From contig JBBELK010001231.1 of NCBI GenBank assembly GCA_037783545.1, positions 1 to 64,000 of the forward strand: a stretch of 64,000 bases of DNA, written 5' to 3'. The notes under the pieces are model-generated. The model saw only the letters and a program-made list of their open reading frames with translations. It was not told where the DNA came from and did not search any database. This document shows, one piece after another, positions 49,931 through 61,035 of the stretch. The stretch is from Henricia sp. BOLD:AAB3569. Its lineage: Eukaryota; Echinodermata; Asteroidea; Spinulosida; Echinasteridae. Each line of letters opens with the position of its first letter. Within the stretch, counting starts at the first letter, position 1. The translations under genes and the position numbers were made by a program.

Positions 49931-50372
49931 AGTTGCACTGCCCGTGTTTGGGCCGATTTGGGCGTACAAATTTTTTTTTAAAGTTAAATAGGTATTTTTC
50001 TAGAATAGAAAAAGTTATCAGCTTTCATTTGGTACCAAAAACGTAAAAATCCGTCAAGGATTAATGCCAGTCGATTAAAAACAAGAAATGATTAAAAGGC
50101 TGGCAGGTCAATTAATCGACAGGGTTATGACGTAAATGTACATGGGCGCGTACATGTGTACATTGTACACATACTATGTACATATGAGCGTACGCGCCCA
50201 TGTACAACATGTGAAGCACGTTTCAAGAAAAAGGCTTGTATCTCCAATTCCCGACGTCGGAAATTTAAGTTTTTGATATTTTTCGTTACAGAGACACGTA
50301 AGCTTTCTAAATTCGTTCGCTTGTGTAAATTAATTTGTTTAATCCTTTCACCGAAACACGGGCAATGCAACT
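49931..50372. mobile_element. TTAA-flanked element with internal palindrome
   Basis: TTAA at 49927-49930 and 50373-50376. Ends AGTTGCACTGCCCGTGTTT and AAACACGGGCAATGCAACT pair with one mismatch. An inner palindrome at about 50134-50205 has TGTACATGGGCGCGTA facing TACGCGCCCATGTACA. 442 bp without transposase, the same design as the elements at 14094 and 24731 but with different ends. Confidence 0.9.
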
Positions 50373-50712
50373 TTAAGCATTTACGTAGTTAAAATAATTC
50401 AAATTACCTTTAAAATAACACTTTCTTCTGCAAGAGTTCATCAGATACTGGAAGCAAGATGATTATTTTCTGCTATGTCTCATTCTTTTGAATTCCAAGG
50501 GGTCAGAAAAACTGTGCTGGGGGGAAAAAAAGAAAAATAAAAGTAATCATTACACAGTATATTCACAATAAAAGTTTGGTTGTAACAAAATTGTTATTTC
50601 TCGATCTGGTCTCATTGTTCAACCAACATTTATGAGTCATCAATTTCAGCCAAATGGTTTAGGGGGCCCCAAGTGCAAACTACAAGACTTAATTTTTGTT
50701 AAATGATGTAAT

Positions 50713-51314
50713 AGACTGCCAAAGTGAATACGTCATCTTGTGTTGGTTGCCTAGGCAATGCATAGTTCCGAGATTGCCCAGTTAACCCCGCCCCTTAGAT
50801 ATTGTTGCTATGTGCTCACAAGCCATCGCAAAAAAATGGCGAGACTACGTACAAAGCAACGCAACTCGGCATGGAAAGCACAGATTCATTGGAGAAAACT
50901 CAAAGGTATTTATGTTTTAGGGTCGACAGTTACCGTATACCACACACTGAGCGAAGGGCTAGTAATGCAGGGATGACATATATTTAAAAAAAATGCGCTT
51001 TCATACCTTTGAACAGCGAATCGCCCGACATTGAAACCAAAATTCACATAGTCACTGGCGCATACAACCTGTATGGGCAGAAAATCGCGTGATTGCGTGA
51101 TGATTGCATCACTTTGACCTATGTGGGCGCCGTCTGCTAGCTCTGTTGTGATTGGTCGGCAGGTTCGGCTTGATTGACAGGTCGGAACTATGCATTGGCT
51201 CTAAACTAAAAATCACTCAACCGTGTCCCTGTGCTTTTGCAATGGTACTTTTTTCGACAGCCATGATAGTTTAGAGCCAATTGCTATGGCAACCTTGTCA
51301 CACTTCAGCTGTCT
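50713..51314. mobile_element. Dispersed inverted-repeat element, interrupted copy
   Basis: AGACTGCCAAAGTGAATACG at the left and CACACTTCAGCTGTCT at the right are its ends. The inner parts (TTGGTTGCCTAGGCAAT, CACTCAACCGTGTCCC, GACAGCCATGATAGTTTAGA) match the uninterrupted copy at 57752-57917. A 434-bp element separates the two halves. Confidence 0.85.
50760..51193. mobile_element. MITE nested in the preceding element
   Basis: Ends GCATAGTTCCGA and TCGGAACTATGC, inserted in CCTAGGCAAT|TGG. The empty site is seen at 57791-57801. An AT dinucleotide appears duplicated, though because the ends are palindromic with the flanks the exact duplication is ambiguous. Confidence 0.85.
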
Positions 51315-51399
51315 ATTTATATAGACTGTCTGTATATACATTTGTATACTTGTAATATAATTATTTCCCCAAGAACATGCTAAAAACCCACAGAATGCT

Positions 51400-51476
51400 T
51401 GGGCGAGAGTCGAACCCACAACCTCATGCATACTATAGGTAGATATCTTAATTACTCGATCACCGAGCATGCCAGT
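51400..51476 (-). repeat. tRNA-like sequence, minus strand
   Basis: On the minus strand GCTCGGTGATCGAGT forms a D-like arm, and GTGGGTTCGACTCTCGC forms a good T arm with a B box (GGTTCGACTCT). The acceptor stem does not pair and the anticodon arm is long and irregular. Likely a SINE head or tRNA pseudogene. Confidence 0.5.
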
Positions 51477-53103
51477 GCTGAATGGCAATTTTGATGTTCC
51501 TATAGCGGGCAACTGTATAGCAAGGATTTAGATGCAGTTGAATTTAAATTTCTTTTGTGGGGGGGGGAGGGAAATATAATTGGCACTTGATTGCCAATTG
51601 GAAGAGTTAATTTGATTGACATCCAACTTACATTGTAGGTTGTCCAGGCATGGTTATTGGGAAACACATACATCAGTCGCTCACCAGTCATCATGGTAGT
51701 CCATCCTCCCATGCCGGCTGGCTGACCACACCCCAAAAAGGGAAAACCAAAGCCGTAGCCAAATGGCTGTTGGTCAGGGGCGGGTGTAGAAACCCTTTTT
51801 TTGTCAAAGGGTGATTTTTAATCCTACTGGTCCCTAATTAGAGGTCACCCAAGTTAAACTCCAATATCCTAACTTAGTAGACTTGGGATTGGGTAATCCC
51901 AGTCTCTTGGAATGGGGCTGTGACACCTCATTGTTTGAGTGAAGGTAGATGAAGATGATCCCCTTCGGCTAAAAGTGATCCACGAATAAAAAAATAAAAG
52001 GTTCCCTAGGGTGGTTTGTTTATGCCCTAAAGGCGGTGCACCACAGTTGACTAAATTAATTGGCCGATGACTTGCAGCAGGGGCGAACCCTTGGGGTAAT
52101 CCCGCCCAAAATGTCACAGGTACCTGTAGGCCCACAGGCTTCAACACTCCACCAAGGAGAATGTATGCAATTTCATCCCCTGCCCCTCGGATCCGCCCCC
52201 GGATGGACATAGGGATATAACAGATCCCGTAGTCCCGATGAGATGATGCCGACGTGGGTACAGGGATATAACTAATCCCATAACCCGATGCGATGCAGGA
52301 CTTGGGGATATACAGATCCCATCGTCCGCTGCTGATCTCGATGTCTTCTTGCTCAATTTGAGCGGACGCCACCACCACAGACAATCACAACATACAGGAA
52401 AGCGCGCGCATTTAGTAACTGCCACCAAGGCTTTGTGATTTACCATGCACCACCCAGGATACCAGGGAGCCAACTATTGTTGATCAAACACAGGGGGTGG
52501 AATGCACCAAAGTTACAAAGGGCCCTACGCATTGTTTGCGCCACCCAATAAGGACCCAACCACCATTCCCTCACAGGACAACCGTAAAGAAGAGAAAGAG
52601 GCACGGCCCACCCGCCAGGAGTGTGTAGTCGTGGAGAAAAAGGGATCCAATCGAACAAATCCAATCGCACAAATTCCACTGAAAACAGCCAGATCCAGTT
52701 CCATTGAATCTCGAGCGATTCTGTTCACCCACCCAACTCAATTTGAGTCTCTGAAAGAGAGGCGCTTGTGTTCAGTGGCCCATCTGGGTCGAGGCGGGAG
52801 ATACCGAGGAGGTTCACTTTGTTTGCTTCTACATATATCACCACTGCAGAAACTGTAGGACGACTTTGTTTCATTTGCTTTTCATTTATAGTGCAGTTTT
52901 TCCCGTATTTGGATGTAAAAAGAATCTCGAGCCACCCGAAATTACGTGCAACTTTTGGAAAATGTTTTCACGGATAATGCTCTCACAGTGTCGGGTTTTT
53001 GTTATGGCAAAATTTGCAGGTGTGTGACATAAAACAATGGCTCAGCTCCGCGCGGTTGCTAGTGCCATTTTGAAATTTGTCAATTCTATGCTCAGTTCTC
53101 CCG
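51477..53103. other. 1.6 kb without a recognised gene
   Basis: Several minus-strand frames of up to 171 codons overlap each other around 51870-52680. They show no domain, and their composition follows a local repeat. GGGATATAACAGATCCC-like units recur three times at about 52210-52325, giving repeated GICYIP/GISYIP peptides. Homology to a retroelement or gene is not visible to me. Confidence 0.4.
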
Positions 53104-53176
53104 CCTCTGGTTTTATCAGACTTACACTACTCACAATAAGTCAGGGATATCCCTAACATATTGTGACTAGTGTAGG
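53104..53176. repeat. Palindrome and TTAC-rich stretch
   Basis: TTACACTACTCACAATAAG is mirrored by ATATTGTGACTAGTGTA around GGGATATCCC. It is followed to about 53250 by irregular (C)TTACA repeats. Confidence 0.6.
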
Positions 53177-54029
53177 CCTACACTACACTTATCTTACTTA
53201 CATTACACATCCTACTTACACCGCGTATCCTACGTATTACAATACTACCAATGTACATGTAGACTGCATATGAAAATAACATCTTAATCTTTTTGAACCA
53301 CTGAAACCAATACCGAGATACACCACTGAACTGATAACTATCCACTAACCATAAAGGGTGAACGGTAGTACTTGCTTCTTCGCTTGCCCCAGTCCTGCAG
53401 AAAATGACCAAAACAAAAACATTATAAAGTGACTGTGGTGCAAAAGTGCAAGTCTTTAAATGCAACTTACTCAACAAAAAATGGGTCAGCTGTATGTGCT
53501 GTGACAGTCTGTTTGGTTTTGCAAGCACAAACTAACCAGTGAAAATACGAACAGTGTAAGTTCGGAGTAGAATTCTGCCTGGAATTTCCATCATGTTTCC
53601 ATATTTTAGTGAGTGTGGATCTGCAATTTCTAATTATTTTACAGAGTGGGTGACTTAGGTGGTTGAGCGAAACATTTTCAAAGAGCCTACAGTGTTTAAC
53701 TTTATAATTTCACATTTAAACCGGTCAAAATTTGAGTAAGAAATTGTGTACATTCTTTTTTAGAAATAGGAGAAAATTTGTTCAGTTGGTGCACTGGCAA
53801 GCTCAATAAGCACACTGGTCACAAAATAAGACGAGCGAAATTTTCCTAAAATTGTCAAAATTATGCTTAGTTAGATAATGAGTAACTTTAATGCAAACAA
53901 TTGAAATTGTTTGCGGAATTTTTTGCAGGCAGTAAAGTTTTTTTCTGGGTATCTGCACACGGCATTTATAGTCTAGTCATATTAACCAAATTGTTCATAA
54001 AAAGAAAACCAACTTGATTAAAAACTTAC

Positions 54030-54210
54030 TTCTTTCGGGACACAGCCCCGCAACCCCTCATGGGGGTTACTCCACTAGGACGAAACAGCCAGCGATGTCC
54101 CGGGGGGTTGTCTGCAACATGTTCACTGCACAATTTGTGCGCCCATCGCTAGGAGAGGGGGTTAGTACGTGAACATTTTCTTGGCCCTGGCCTCTACTTG
54201 CTGCACCAGA
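54030..54210 (-). other. Exon-like segment, minus strand
   Basis: A strong acceptor (TTTCTGTTTCAG) precedes 54210, and a strong donor (GAAGTAAGTT) follows 54030, bounding 181 nt. All three frames contain stops, so if spliced it is a terminal or non-coding exon. The frame starting SGAASRGQGQENVHV is open for about 47 codons before its stop. No domain is recognised. Confidence 0.25.
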
Positions 54211-54340
54211 CTGAAACAGAAATTAATCATTGGAAAATAAGTGAAACTGCTGTATGTAATCCCGATAAATCCATAATCTGTTCAGAAAGGAATGGTAGCT
54301 TTTTCATGTTTAATTGCTTAGAACCTGTATTTCTTCGTAA

Positions 54341-54577
54341 TTTAAAGATAGTATACATGAAGTGGTTTATTGGGGCGAAATGGTTTTGGGGCTTATTGAT
54401 TTTTCATCTCATGAGACGAAAACTAATTGTTTTACTAATTTCTCAGACTATAGCACTTCAGACAAAACCATTTCAGGAGAGGTTTACGGTCATCATGTTT
54501 ATATTGTGTAAGTTAGGCGTAAATCTGTGAACATTTCTGATTTTCTAGATTACCAATGATGTACACTGCCTTTAATC
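54341..54577. repeat. Dispersed repeat, copy 2
   Basis: Second copy of 42884-43362, in the same orientation, with only two GGGGC(G/T) units (TTATTGGGGCGAAATGG, TTTTGGGGCTTATTG). Confidence 0.8.
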
Positions 54578-54911
54578 AAAAATGACTCACTTTAATTTTA
54601 AAATGTTAGTCTGTGGCAGGGGTTGTAGTAGAGTCCTTTACAACTCCATCACAAGCCTTCACAAGTCCATGGGTCTTCATTCAAGTCACAAGCTATTCAA
54701 ATGAACTCAAACAAAGGCATTCTTTGTGTGCACGTGTTCATCCTTTGCTTCTTGTGCGAGACTTGTCACGGACTTTATTTTATCGTCTTTGGATTTTAAT
54801 GGTTCTGGACCTGTGATGGACTTGTAGACTCGACTACAACCCTGGTTTGTGGTGTACCCACCCTGAAAAGCAAGACGTTTTTCTTTGATATATGAAATGC
54901 TTTGTGGCATT

Positions 54912-55400
54912 TCATGGTAGTTCCCCCAGGTAGTCCATCCCGGTAGTTCCCCGGCCCAGGTACACTAGTCCATCCCGGTAGTTCCCCGGCCCAGGTACAC
55001 TGTAGTCCATCCCGGTAGTTCCCCGGCCCAGGTAGTTTCATCCCGGTAGTTCCCCGGCCCAGGTAGTTTCATCCCGGTAGTTCCCCGGCCCAGGTAGGTT
55101 CATCCCGGTAGTTCCCCGGCCCAGGTAGGTTCATCCTGGTAGTTCCCCGGCCCAGGTAGTCCCCCCAGATAGTCCATCCCGGTAGTTCCCCGCACCCACC
55201 CCCCCCATGGTAGTGTCCCATGGTACATGTATAGTCCCCATGGTAGTGTCCCGTGGTAATGTATCATGGTAGTGTCCCATGGTAGTGTCCCATGGTAGTT
55301 GTCCACCTCCAAAGCTCCCCAGTAGTCCATCACTGTAGAACCCCAGTAGTTCCTCCAGTAGCCTCTTGGTAGCTCCTCCAGTAGTCCCCTGGTAGTTCCA
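54912..55400. repeat. GGTAGTTCCCCGGCCCAGG minisatellite and related short repeats
   Basis: About eight units of 31-37 bp (CATCCCGGTAGTTCCCCGGC plus spacer) cover 54912-55190. They are followed by CATGGTAGTGTCCC units to about 55310 and CAGTAGT(T/C)CC units to about 55395. The minus strand reads through as GPGNYRDG/WAGELPG-type peptides, which I take as a by-product. Confidence 0.9.
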
Positions 55401-56725
55401 CCATTTTTGATACTTCTGAAGTGTTTACAATGCTCCATTCCACCACTGTCAAAATGAATATTCCTTCCCCAGAGATCTTACGATGCATGTCTGTTGAAGA
55501 AAAATTAGAAATTGTCGTAAAATTTGTATGGCCAGGGTTTCTCATGTCATTCACTTTAGAAGATTGAACTTCCACTCCCAGCATGCAACTACTGTGCCCC
55601 AAAGGAAAATGAAATTTGTATACTAAACCACTCTGCACTTGTTAGGTTCTTCAGGAAGGAGCTAGGACTAGCACACTGGGACTTCTCCACATGGGCAGGG
55701 AGGGAACAATGGTTATTTTCAACATTTATGGTTACGCGCCCATCCCCAACATCGCCTCGCCTCCCCCCCCCCCCCCCCCCCAGTTTAAATTTATTTTGCA
55801 ACAGTGTTCCCTCCCAAGGGATCATCCAGTTCATATGGCTGAAAAGAATTACAAAAAGACGTCCCAACATATTCAGTTGGGGACAGGTAGGCCCGTGGGG
55901 AGGGAAATTTTGAAGACCGAGCTGAAATAAAATCCTAACATCTTACCAATTCCCTCCCCACCGTCCATCTGTAGCTGGTCCTGAAACCAAACAAAAATCG
56001 AACTATAATTGTTAAGAGCAGTGCAGGACTAACCCACAAAATTGTGTATACCTCCTCCCTTTTATAACTTTTGAATGTCCCTTTTAAGAGAATGCAGTTT
56101 TGTTCTTTTGTTGTTAACATGCATGACCACTTACATTTCCCAGATGAAAGGTGCTCCCCTAATTGAAGTCCAGAGCCTCAAATATTCTTTAGTTATGTCA
56201 TGTTTTTGGAATTTGTAAAAATATTTTTATCTGCAAGAGATATGTGTATTTAAGTTATATGAATTGTAGTTTATACTGACATCCAAATAATTTCCTCGGC
56301 TCACGCCTCGTGCTTCCAACTACTCATGCCTAGTGTGCCTCAAGCAAATTGCTCTACCAACAGAACCATTTATCTGAATACTTTCCCCCAAAAATACCAA
56401 GAATTTGGTTTGACCCAAAATTAGTTAAGTAAAATGAGCTTGTGATACTCCACCAATATGCAGCGTTGTTTAACAGCTCATTCAGTTGGTTGGGTAGTAG
56501 GAGTTGAGGCTTCCTGGTACTTCTCATGGTAGACATAGCAGGGAGGGAACATGTGCAAAGACTGGTTATATGGAGCAAGCTCGATCAAATGAGTTGGTTG
56601 ATCGAACTTGCTCTTTGCTTTAACTTAATTTGCAACATTGTTCCCTCCCAAGGGATCATCCAGTTCATATGGCTGAAGAAAAACAAAGCCCTGAACTCGT
56701 TCAGTTCTCAACTGAACTAGTTGAG

Positions 56726-56754
<29 letters not shown>

Positions 56755-56756
<2 letters not shown>

Positions 56757-56888
56757 GACCATATCGAGTAGCCGCCATTTCGTAGGGCAGTTTTTGTTCC
56801 TTTGAGGACATGCATGGTTGCACATATCGTGCTTCCATTGTTGAACGGTTTAAGTACTACGTGCTTAAGTGCTATTTGATACAGTCTA
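56755..56888. mobile_element. TAGACC-family MITE, copy 3 (diverged)
   Basis: TAGACCATATCGAGTAGCCG at the left and GATACAGTCTA at the right, sitting in a (TA)n run. The inner CATGCATGGTTGCACATAT and TTGAACGGTTTAAG match the other copies in reverse orientation. Confidence 0.8.
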
Positions 56889-56950
56889 TAGCTGAACAAA
56901 AAAAAACCGAACTCGTTCAGTTGGTAATTGAACGAGTTGGGGACTTCATA

Positions 56951-57142
56951 TAGAGCGGTTTCACACTGTCACTGGTCACTAAACATCTGTATTTGTCCTC
57001 CAGATCGGGAAGAGAATATAACCTCTAGCTTTTTTGCTTGCAGCCACGTGCGTTTTGGCACATGTCTCTTTTGTTCTCTCCCGATCTGGAAAGCCAAACA
57101 AGGAAGGGTTTTAGTGACCTGCGACAGTGTGAAACTGCTCTA
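56951..57142. mobile_element. TAGAGCGG-ended MITE
   Basis: TAGAGCGGTTTCACACTGTC and GACAGTGTGAAACTGCTCTA are its ends, flanked by TA. CCAGATCGGGAAGAGAA and TTCTCTCCCGATCTGG pair internally. 192 bp. Confidence 0.9.
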
Positions 57143-57751
57143 TAGCTGAAAAAAAGTCCCGAACTCGTTCAGTTGAGAACTGAACGAGTTGGGGACTTGT
57201 CCACTTGGTAGGCTCATGGGGAGGGAAAGTTTGAAGACCAAGATTCCCTCCCCACGCATCCATCTATAGCAGGTCTGAAACAAAAACAAAAAAAATATAA
57301 TTTTATTCTTGTGAAGAGCAGCACGAGACTAACCCACCAAATTGTGTATACCGTTACAGCCTCCCTTTCACAACTTTTGAATGTCCAATTTCAGAGCGTG
57401 CAGTTTTGTTAATGCCCTTCTTAAGTTATGAACTACTTCCCCCTTACACTCCCAGGTACTCTAATGCGAGTCCAGAGCCTTAAAGCCCCATTACATCATT
57501 TGCAGTGACCCAAAATTCCCTTTTATTCATACACACTGACCTTACAGGGTCTCATTAGCCACATTTTACAGAACACACAACCGCGAGGTCTTTTCCCCTC
57601 TTGCAATCAGACATAAAACCAGCATGCAAGGAAGATTTTGCACACCATGCATTACCATAATGTTGCATTTTTATTATGGACCTGGCAGCAAGCAACCCAC
57701 AATGGTCTGCTCGTTCAGCTGTGACCCTGTGCAGTATTTTCTACACAAAAT

Positions 57752-57917
57752 AGACTGCCGAAGTGAATACGTCACCTTTTGTTGGTTGCCTAGGCAATTG
57801 GATCTAAACTAAAAACCACTCAACCGTGTCCCAGTGCTTTTTCAATGGTACTTTTCCCGACGGCCATGATAGTTTAGATCCAATTGCCATGGCAACGCAC
57901 GTCACACTTCGGCCGTC
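57752..57917. mobile_element. Dispersed inverted-repeat element, intact copy
   Basis: AGACTGCCGAAGTGAATACG and CACACTTCGGCCGTCT are the ends, and TTGGATCTAAACTA pairs with TAGTTTAGATCCAA inside. It is the uninterrupted reference for the copy at 50713-51314. Confidence 0.88.
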
Positions 57918-58189
57918 TTGTGAAATGCATTTAGCTCTTCCCAGCACAGTTCAAGCAAACCCTCTCCTACTTTTGAACATCCCATTTAAGAGCATGAAGA
58001 TTTTAACCCAACTACTGAAGCCCAATGACTACACCCTGCTCATGCCTTGTATCATCCAACTACTTACTACATTTAGTTTGCTCCCAGCTGCATGCACATG
58101 TAATGAACCCCCTCCTCCTTCAACTGGTCATGTCTAGCTAGACCCCATCCCAACTGCTCATGCCTAGGAACCCCCTCCCGAATTTATAC

Positions 58190-58930
58190 AAATTTAGGGG
58201 TCATCCAAAGTCAATTTTAACTGTTCTAAACATTTTAGTATTTTTCAAGACACCTCTCCCTCCCCCGAATTAATACTTAACATTTGCTGTCACTACCGGT
58301 ACTATCTATGAAATTTGAACTAATAGGGTACATGTAAAGTCCCACACAGCCCTCAACCCCTCTCCGGCTCCCACCCCTTTGTAGAACTGTGAAAATGTTG
58401 AGAGACTTGAACAGCCTCGTATACTCCCCAAGGAAATGTTATATCTGAATACTCCACATAATGTCAGTGCATAGCTGGTTTGTATCTGGTTGTGTCTCCA
58501 ATGAGTAGGCAAGACCTCAGTCATCAATGTGCAGTAGTGTTCCCTCAGGAAGAATCGTCAACTGTGAATGGCAGAAAAATAAAAAGAGGATTAGCTTAAG
58601 AGCTAAGGTTCTAAAAATAATAGTATTTTCCAAGACACCCCTCCCTCCCTACTTAACATTTGTGTCACTACCATGAAATTTGTAAAGTCCCACACGGCCC
58701 TCCCTATGCTTTGTAGAACTATGAAAATGTCGACAGATTTAAACAGCCTCGTGTACTCCACCAGGAAACGTTATATCTGAATACTCCAATATCAGTGCAT
58801 ATATAGCTGGTTTATCTGGTTGTGTAGGCGAGACCTCACCAACATGCAGTAGCTAGTGTTCCCTCAGGAAGAATCGTCAACTGAATGGCAGAAAAAGAAA
58901 GAGGATTAACTTAAGAGCAGCACAAAGGTG
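58190..58930 (-). repeat. Tandem duplication with exon-like block, second pair
   Basis: TAGTATTTT(T/C)CAAGACACC starts at about 58240 and 58621. The following text (GTAAAGTCCCACAC, GTAGAACT, ATATCTGAATACTCCA, GTGTTCCCTCAGGAAGAATC) is the same in both. On the minus strand both end at an acceptor (TTTTTCTGCCATTCA(C)AG) before TTGACGATTCTTCCTGAGGG. The frame is LTILPEGTL in both but then stops. This block is related to those at 55838 and 56672 (MIPWEGTLL). Confidence 0.7.
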
Positions 58931-59125
58931 CAGCCATTTACAGTGAAAGCAATCTGAGCTATACATTCGTAAGATGCCTCCACGAATGTATAAACATTAC
59001 ATTTTACACTGTCAGGGTGCAGTGTTTCCTCTCGTGTTCCTTGGACTAAATCACAGCTTTAAAAGCCCAGTGTATACTTTGCAGTAACCAAACAATATTC
59101 AAATAAAAAATAAGGAACCTTTTAC

Positions 59126-59235
59126 CTACTTGGGTTTACCCAAAATGTGCTCCTTTGAGTCAACAGTGACTTGTATCCACGACTTGCTGGAACAATGCAG
59201 TCACCAACATATGTTGAATCAACAAGTACACTAAT
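59126..59235 (-). CDS. Candidate internal exon, unknown product
   Basis: A minus-strand acceptor (GTGCTCTACAG) precedes 59235 and a donor (AGTAGGTAAAAG) follows 59126, bounding 110 nt. The first frame is open throughout, ISVLVDSTYVGDCIVPASRG and then YKSLLTQRSTFWVNPS. I recognise no domain. It lies among duplicated exon-like blocks on the same strand, so it could belong to the same decayed or rapidly changing gene. Without transcript evidence this is only a candidate. Confidence 0.25.
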
Positions 59236-61035
59236 CTGTAGAGCACACTATTTATGCAATATATTCTTCAGGTGCAAGCCTTTATAACCAAGACTTGTTC
59301 CCACAGTACCAATTGATCTATCTTGGAATCGTATTTGCTAGTGAAAGATACATAAAAGCTGAACTAGATGGGTGGATACGCTAAAAATGTACTTGTGCAG
59401 AACAGCACCAGCCAATTTGTCCTTTGGACTATAACATGTTGAAAGAACAAAGGAATGGTGAAACGAAACTATGATATGAGAAAGGCTTGCGAGGATGCAT
59501 ACTGCCCACCTTGCATGTGTATGTGTTCAGCCAGTTGGTGTATGAAGTCGCATGATTGCTTAAAGGCAAGGCAGATGGACCATGGTAGTAAACAATCCCC
59601 CACGTTTGTCAGATGCTTGACATTTGTGGATGTACCAAGTGTATTCAGAGTGGCAAAGAAGGACAGATTAAAGGATGAAAATCAGAGCTCACGATATGAC
59701 AGATGGATGCAAAGTACCGAGGAAATATGCATTGGAAATTGCTTTCTGTCTCGAGGGGAAACTTGCATAAAGTAGCGTACTCTACGGACACATGTTCCTG
59801 GAAAGAGAAAAGAGAAAATGTTTTATTATAGCATTTGTCTTTAAAATTTGCATCCAGCTGCTTCAAAATATGTAATGTTATTCCTGGTTGACAATGTGCA
59901 TTCACTAAAGTCTGGCCTACATCATGTTTTTGCCAAGTGTTTATAACTTAAATACCCATTGTTGGATTTTTGTGATTTCATCATTAAGAAGCTGTTAACT
60001 TTTGAAGTGAGAATTATTAACTGCATTTATCAACCTGAAGCACATTGCTAAAACAAAACAGTGCAATTTATCAGACTACTTTTGAATCTTAAATTGCCTT
60101 AGTCACAACCAGATTGGTGCAGCCGTCTTGCTCATTTCAACTCTAGTTCAAACCTTATCTATAGTCTCATATGTGAATTAAGCCGATTGCCCCCCAAAAA
60201 AAGTGCTTCCCCAATTAGTTTTATAAGTTGTGGTCGTCTGAAAGAAAGAAAAAATATGGTCGGCACCAAACAATTGTCATGTCTGCCGACATAACACCGA
60301 GTGTTTCGGCAAAATGTTCAATATTTCCATGATGATCACCTCTTGGTGGCCACAATAAGAATGTGTTGACCAATTACCAATTTGAAAACATCCCTAATTT
60401 ATAAAATAACCCCTAACTGCTCATGACCCGTGTGCCTCGACTATGCTACAGTATGCAACATGTTATTTGCATATACTCCACATTTCTGGTTGAGTGCATC
60501 TTCTCAGACATGCAGGCAGAAGAGTCATCAATATGCAGTACGGTTCATTTTTGAAGATCATCAACTGTAAATTAAAGAAAAATAAAATGGGAACAGTCGT
60601 TACAGTAGCACATGGATTAATTTTTATCGATTTATTTATTAATTTTGTGTTTTAACTTTTTTACATAGCACCATCCCATTTTGTTTTTGAAGGCGTCATT
60701 TGAAGGCTTTGCATTTCAGATATAAGAAGCCTCCACAACTGTTTTTGTATTAGTTTTTGGATGCTGTACTTCTTTGGGGTGTCTTGCACTGTTTATGTCC
60801 CTTGGACAACAAATTTCTTTAAGGAATTATTGCGTCGGTCCAAATGATAATTTTTTTCTCCCAATTTTCTGACTATGGTTTGTGGTTACAGCATCATTTT
60901 TATTACGTCTATTTATCATATCTGACAATTGTTTTGTCCAACAGCAAAAGCAAGGTTTGCAAATATTCTGGTAGTTAACACCTGGAAACGTCTCGGAGCT
61001 TGAAAGGTCTTATCGTTGTATTTCGAAATTGTGTT

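Larger units (their letters stand above)
56687..57199. repeat. Three hairpin units separated by two MITEs
   Basis: GAACTCGTTCAGTT...AACTGAAC(G/T)(A)AGTT-GGGGACTT units lie at 56687-56730, 56891-56948 and 57145-57199. Each gap holds one MITE with TA flanks (56755-56888 and 56951-57142), so without the MITEs the units would be directly adjacent. Confidence 0.85.
55400..57440 (-). repeat. Tandem duplication (~840 bp) with exon-like blocks
   Basis: GTTCCCTCCCAAGGGATCAT occurs at 55805 and 56639, and TAACCCAC(A/C)AAATTGTGTAT at about 56030 and 57330. The first offset is 834 bp. The second is ~1296 bp, which falls to roughly 840 after subtracting two MITEs and two extra hairpin units. On the minus strand, acceptor-like tracts end before 55490, 55838, 55980, 56672 and 57274, each followed by a block ending GGGAGGGAA or similar. 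A 34-nt segment at 55947-55980 also has a donor (TTGGTAAGA). Frames are short or broken. Confidence 0.65.

Noticed and set aside
51869..52679. Protein-coding gene on the minus strand (171 and 79 codons)
   Set aside because: Overlapping frames without a domain or splice context, partly generated by three GGGATATAACAGATCCC-like repeats.
55589..55930. Open frames on both strands around a poly-C run
   Set aside because: The poly-C/poly-G run yields artificial Pro/Gly stretches on both strands; only the acceptor-like signal at 55838 is kept as an exon-like block.
59455..59775. Plus-strand 106-codon Cys-containing frame
   Set aside because: No recognisable cysteine spacing, no initiation or splice context, and a competing minus-strand frame with an acceptor covers the same DNA.
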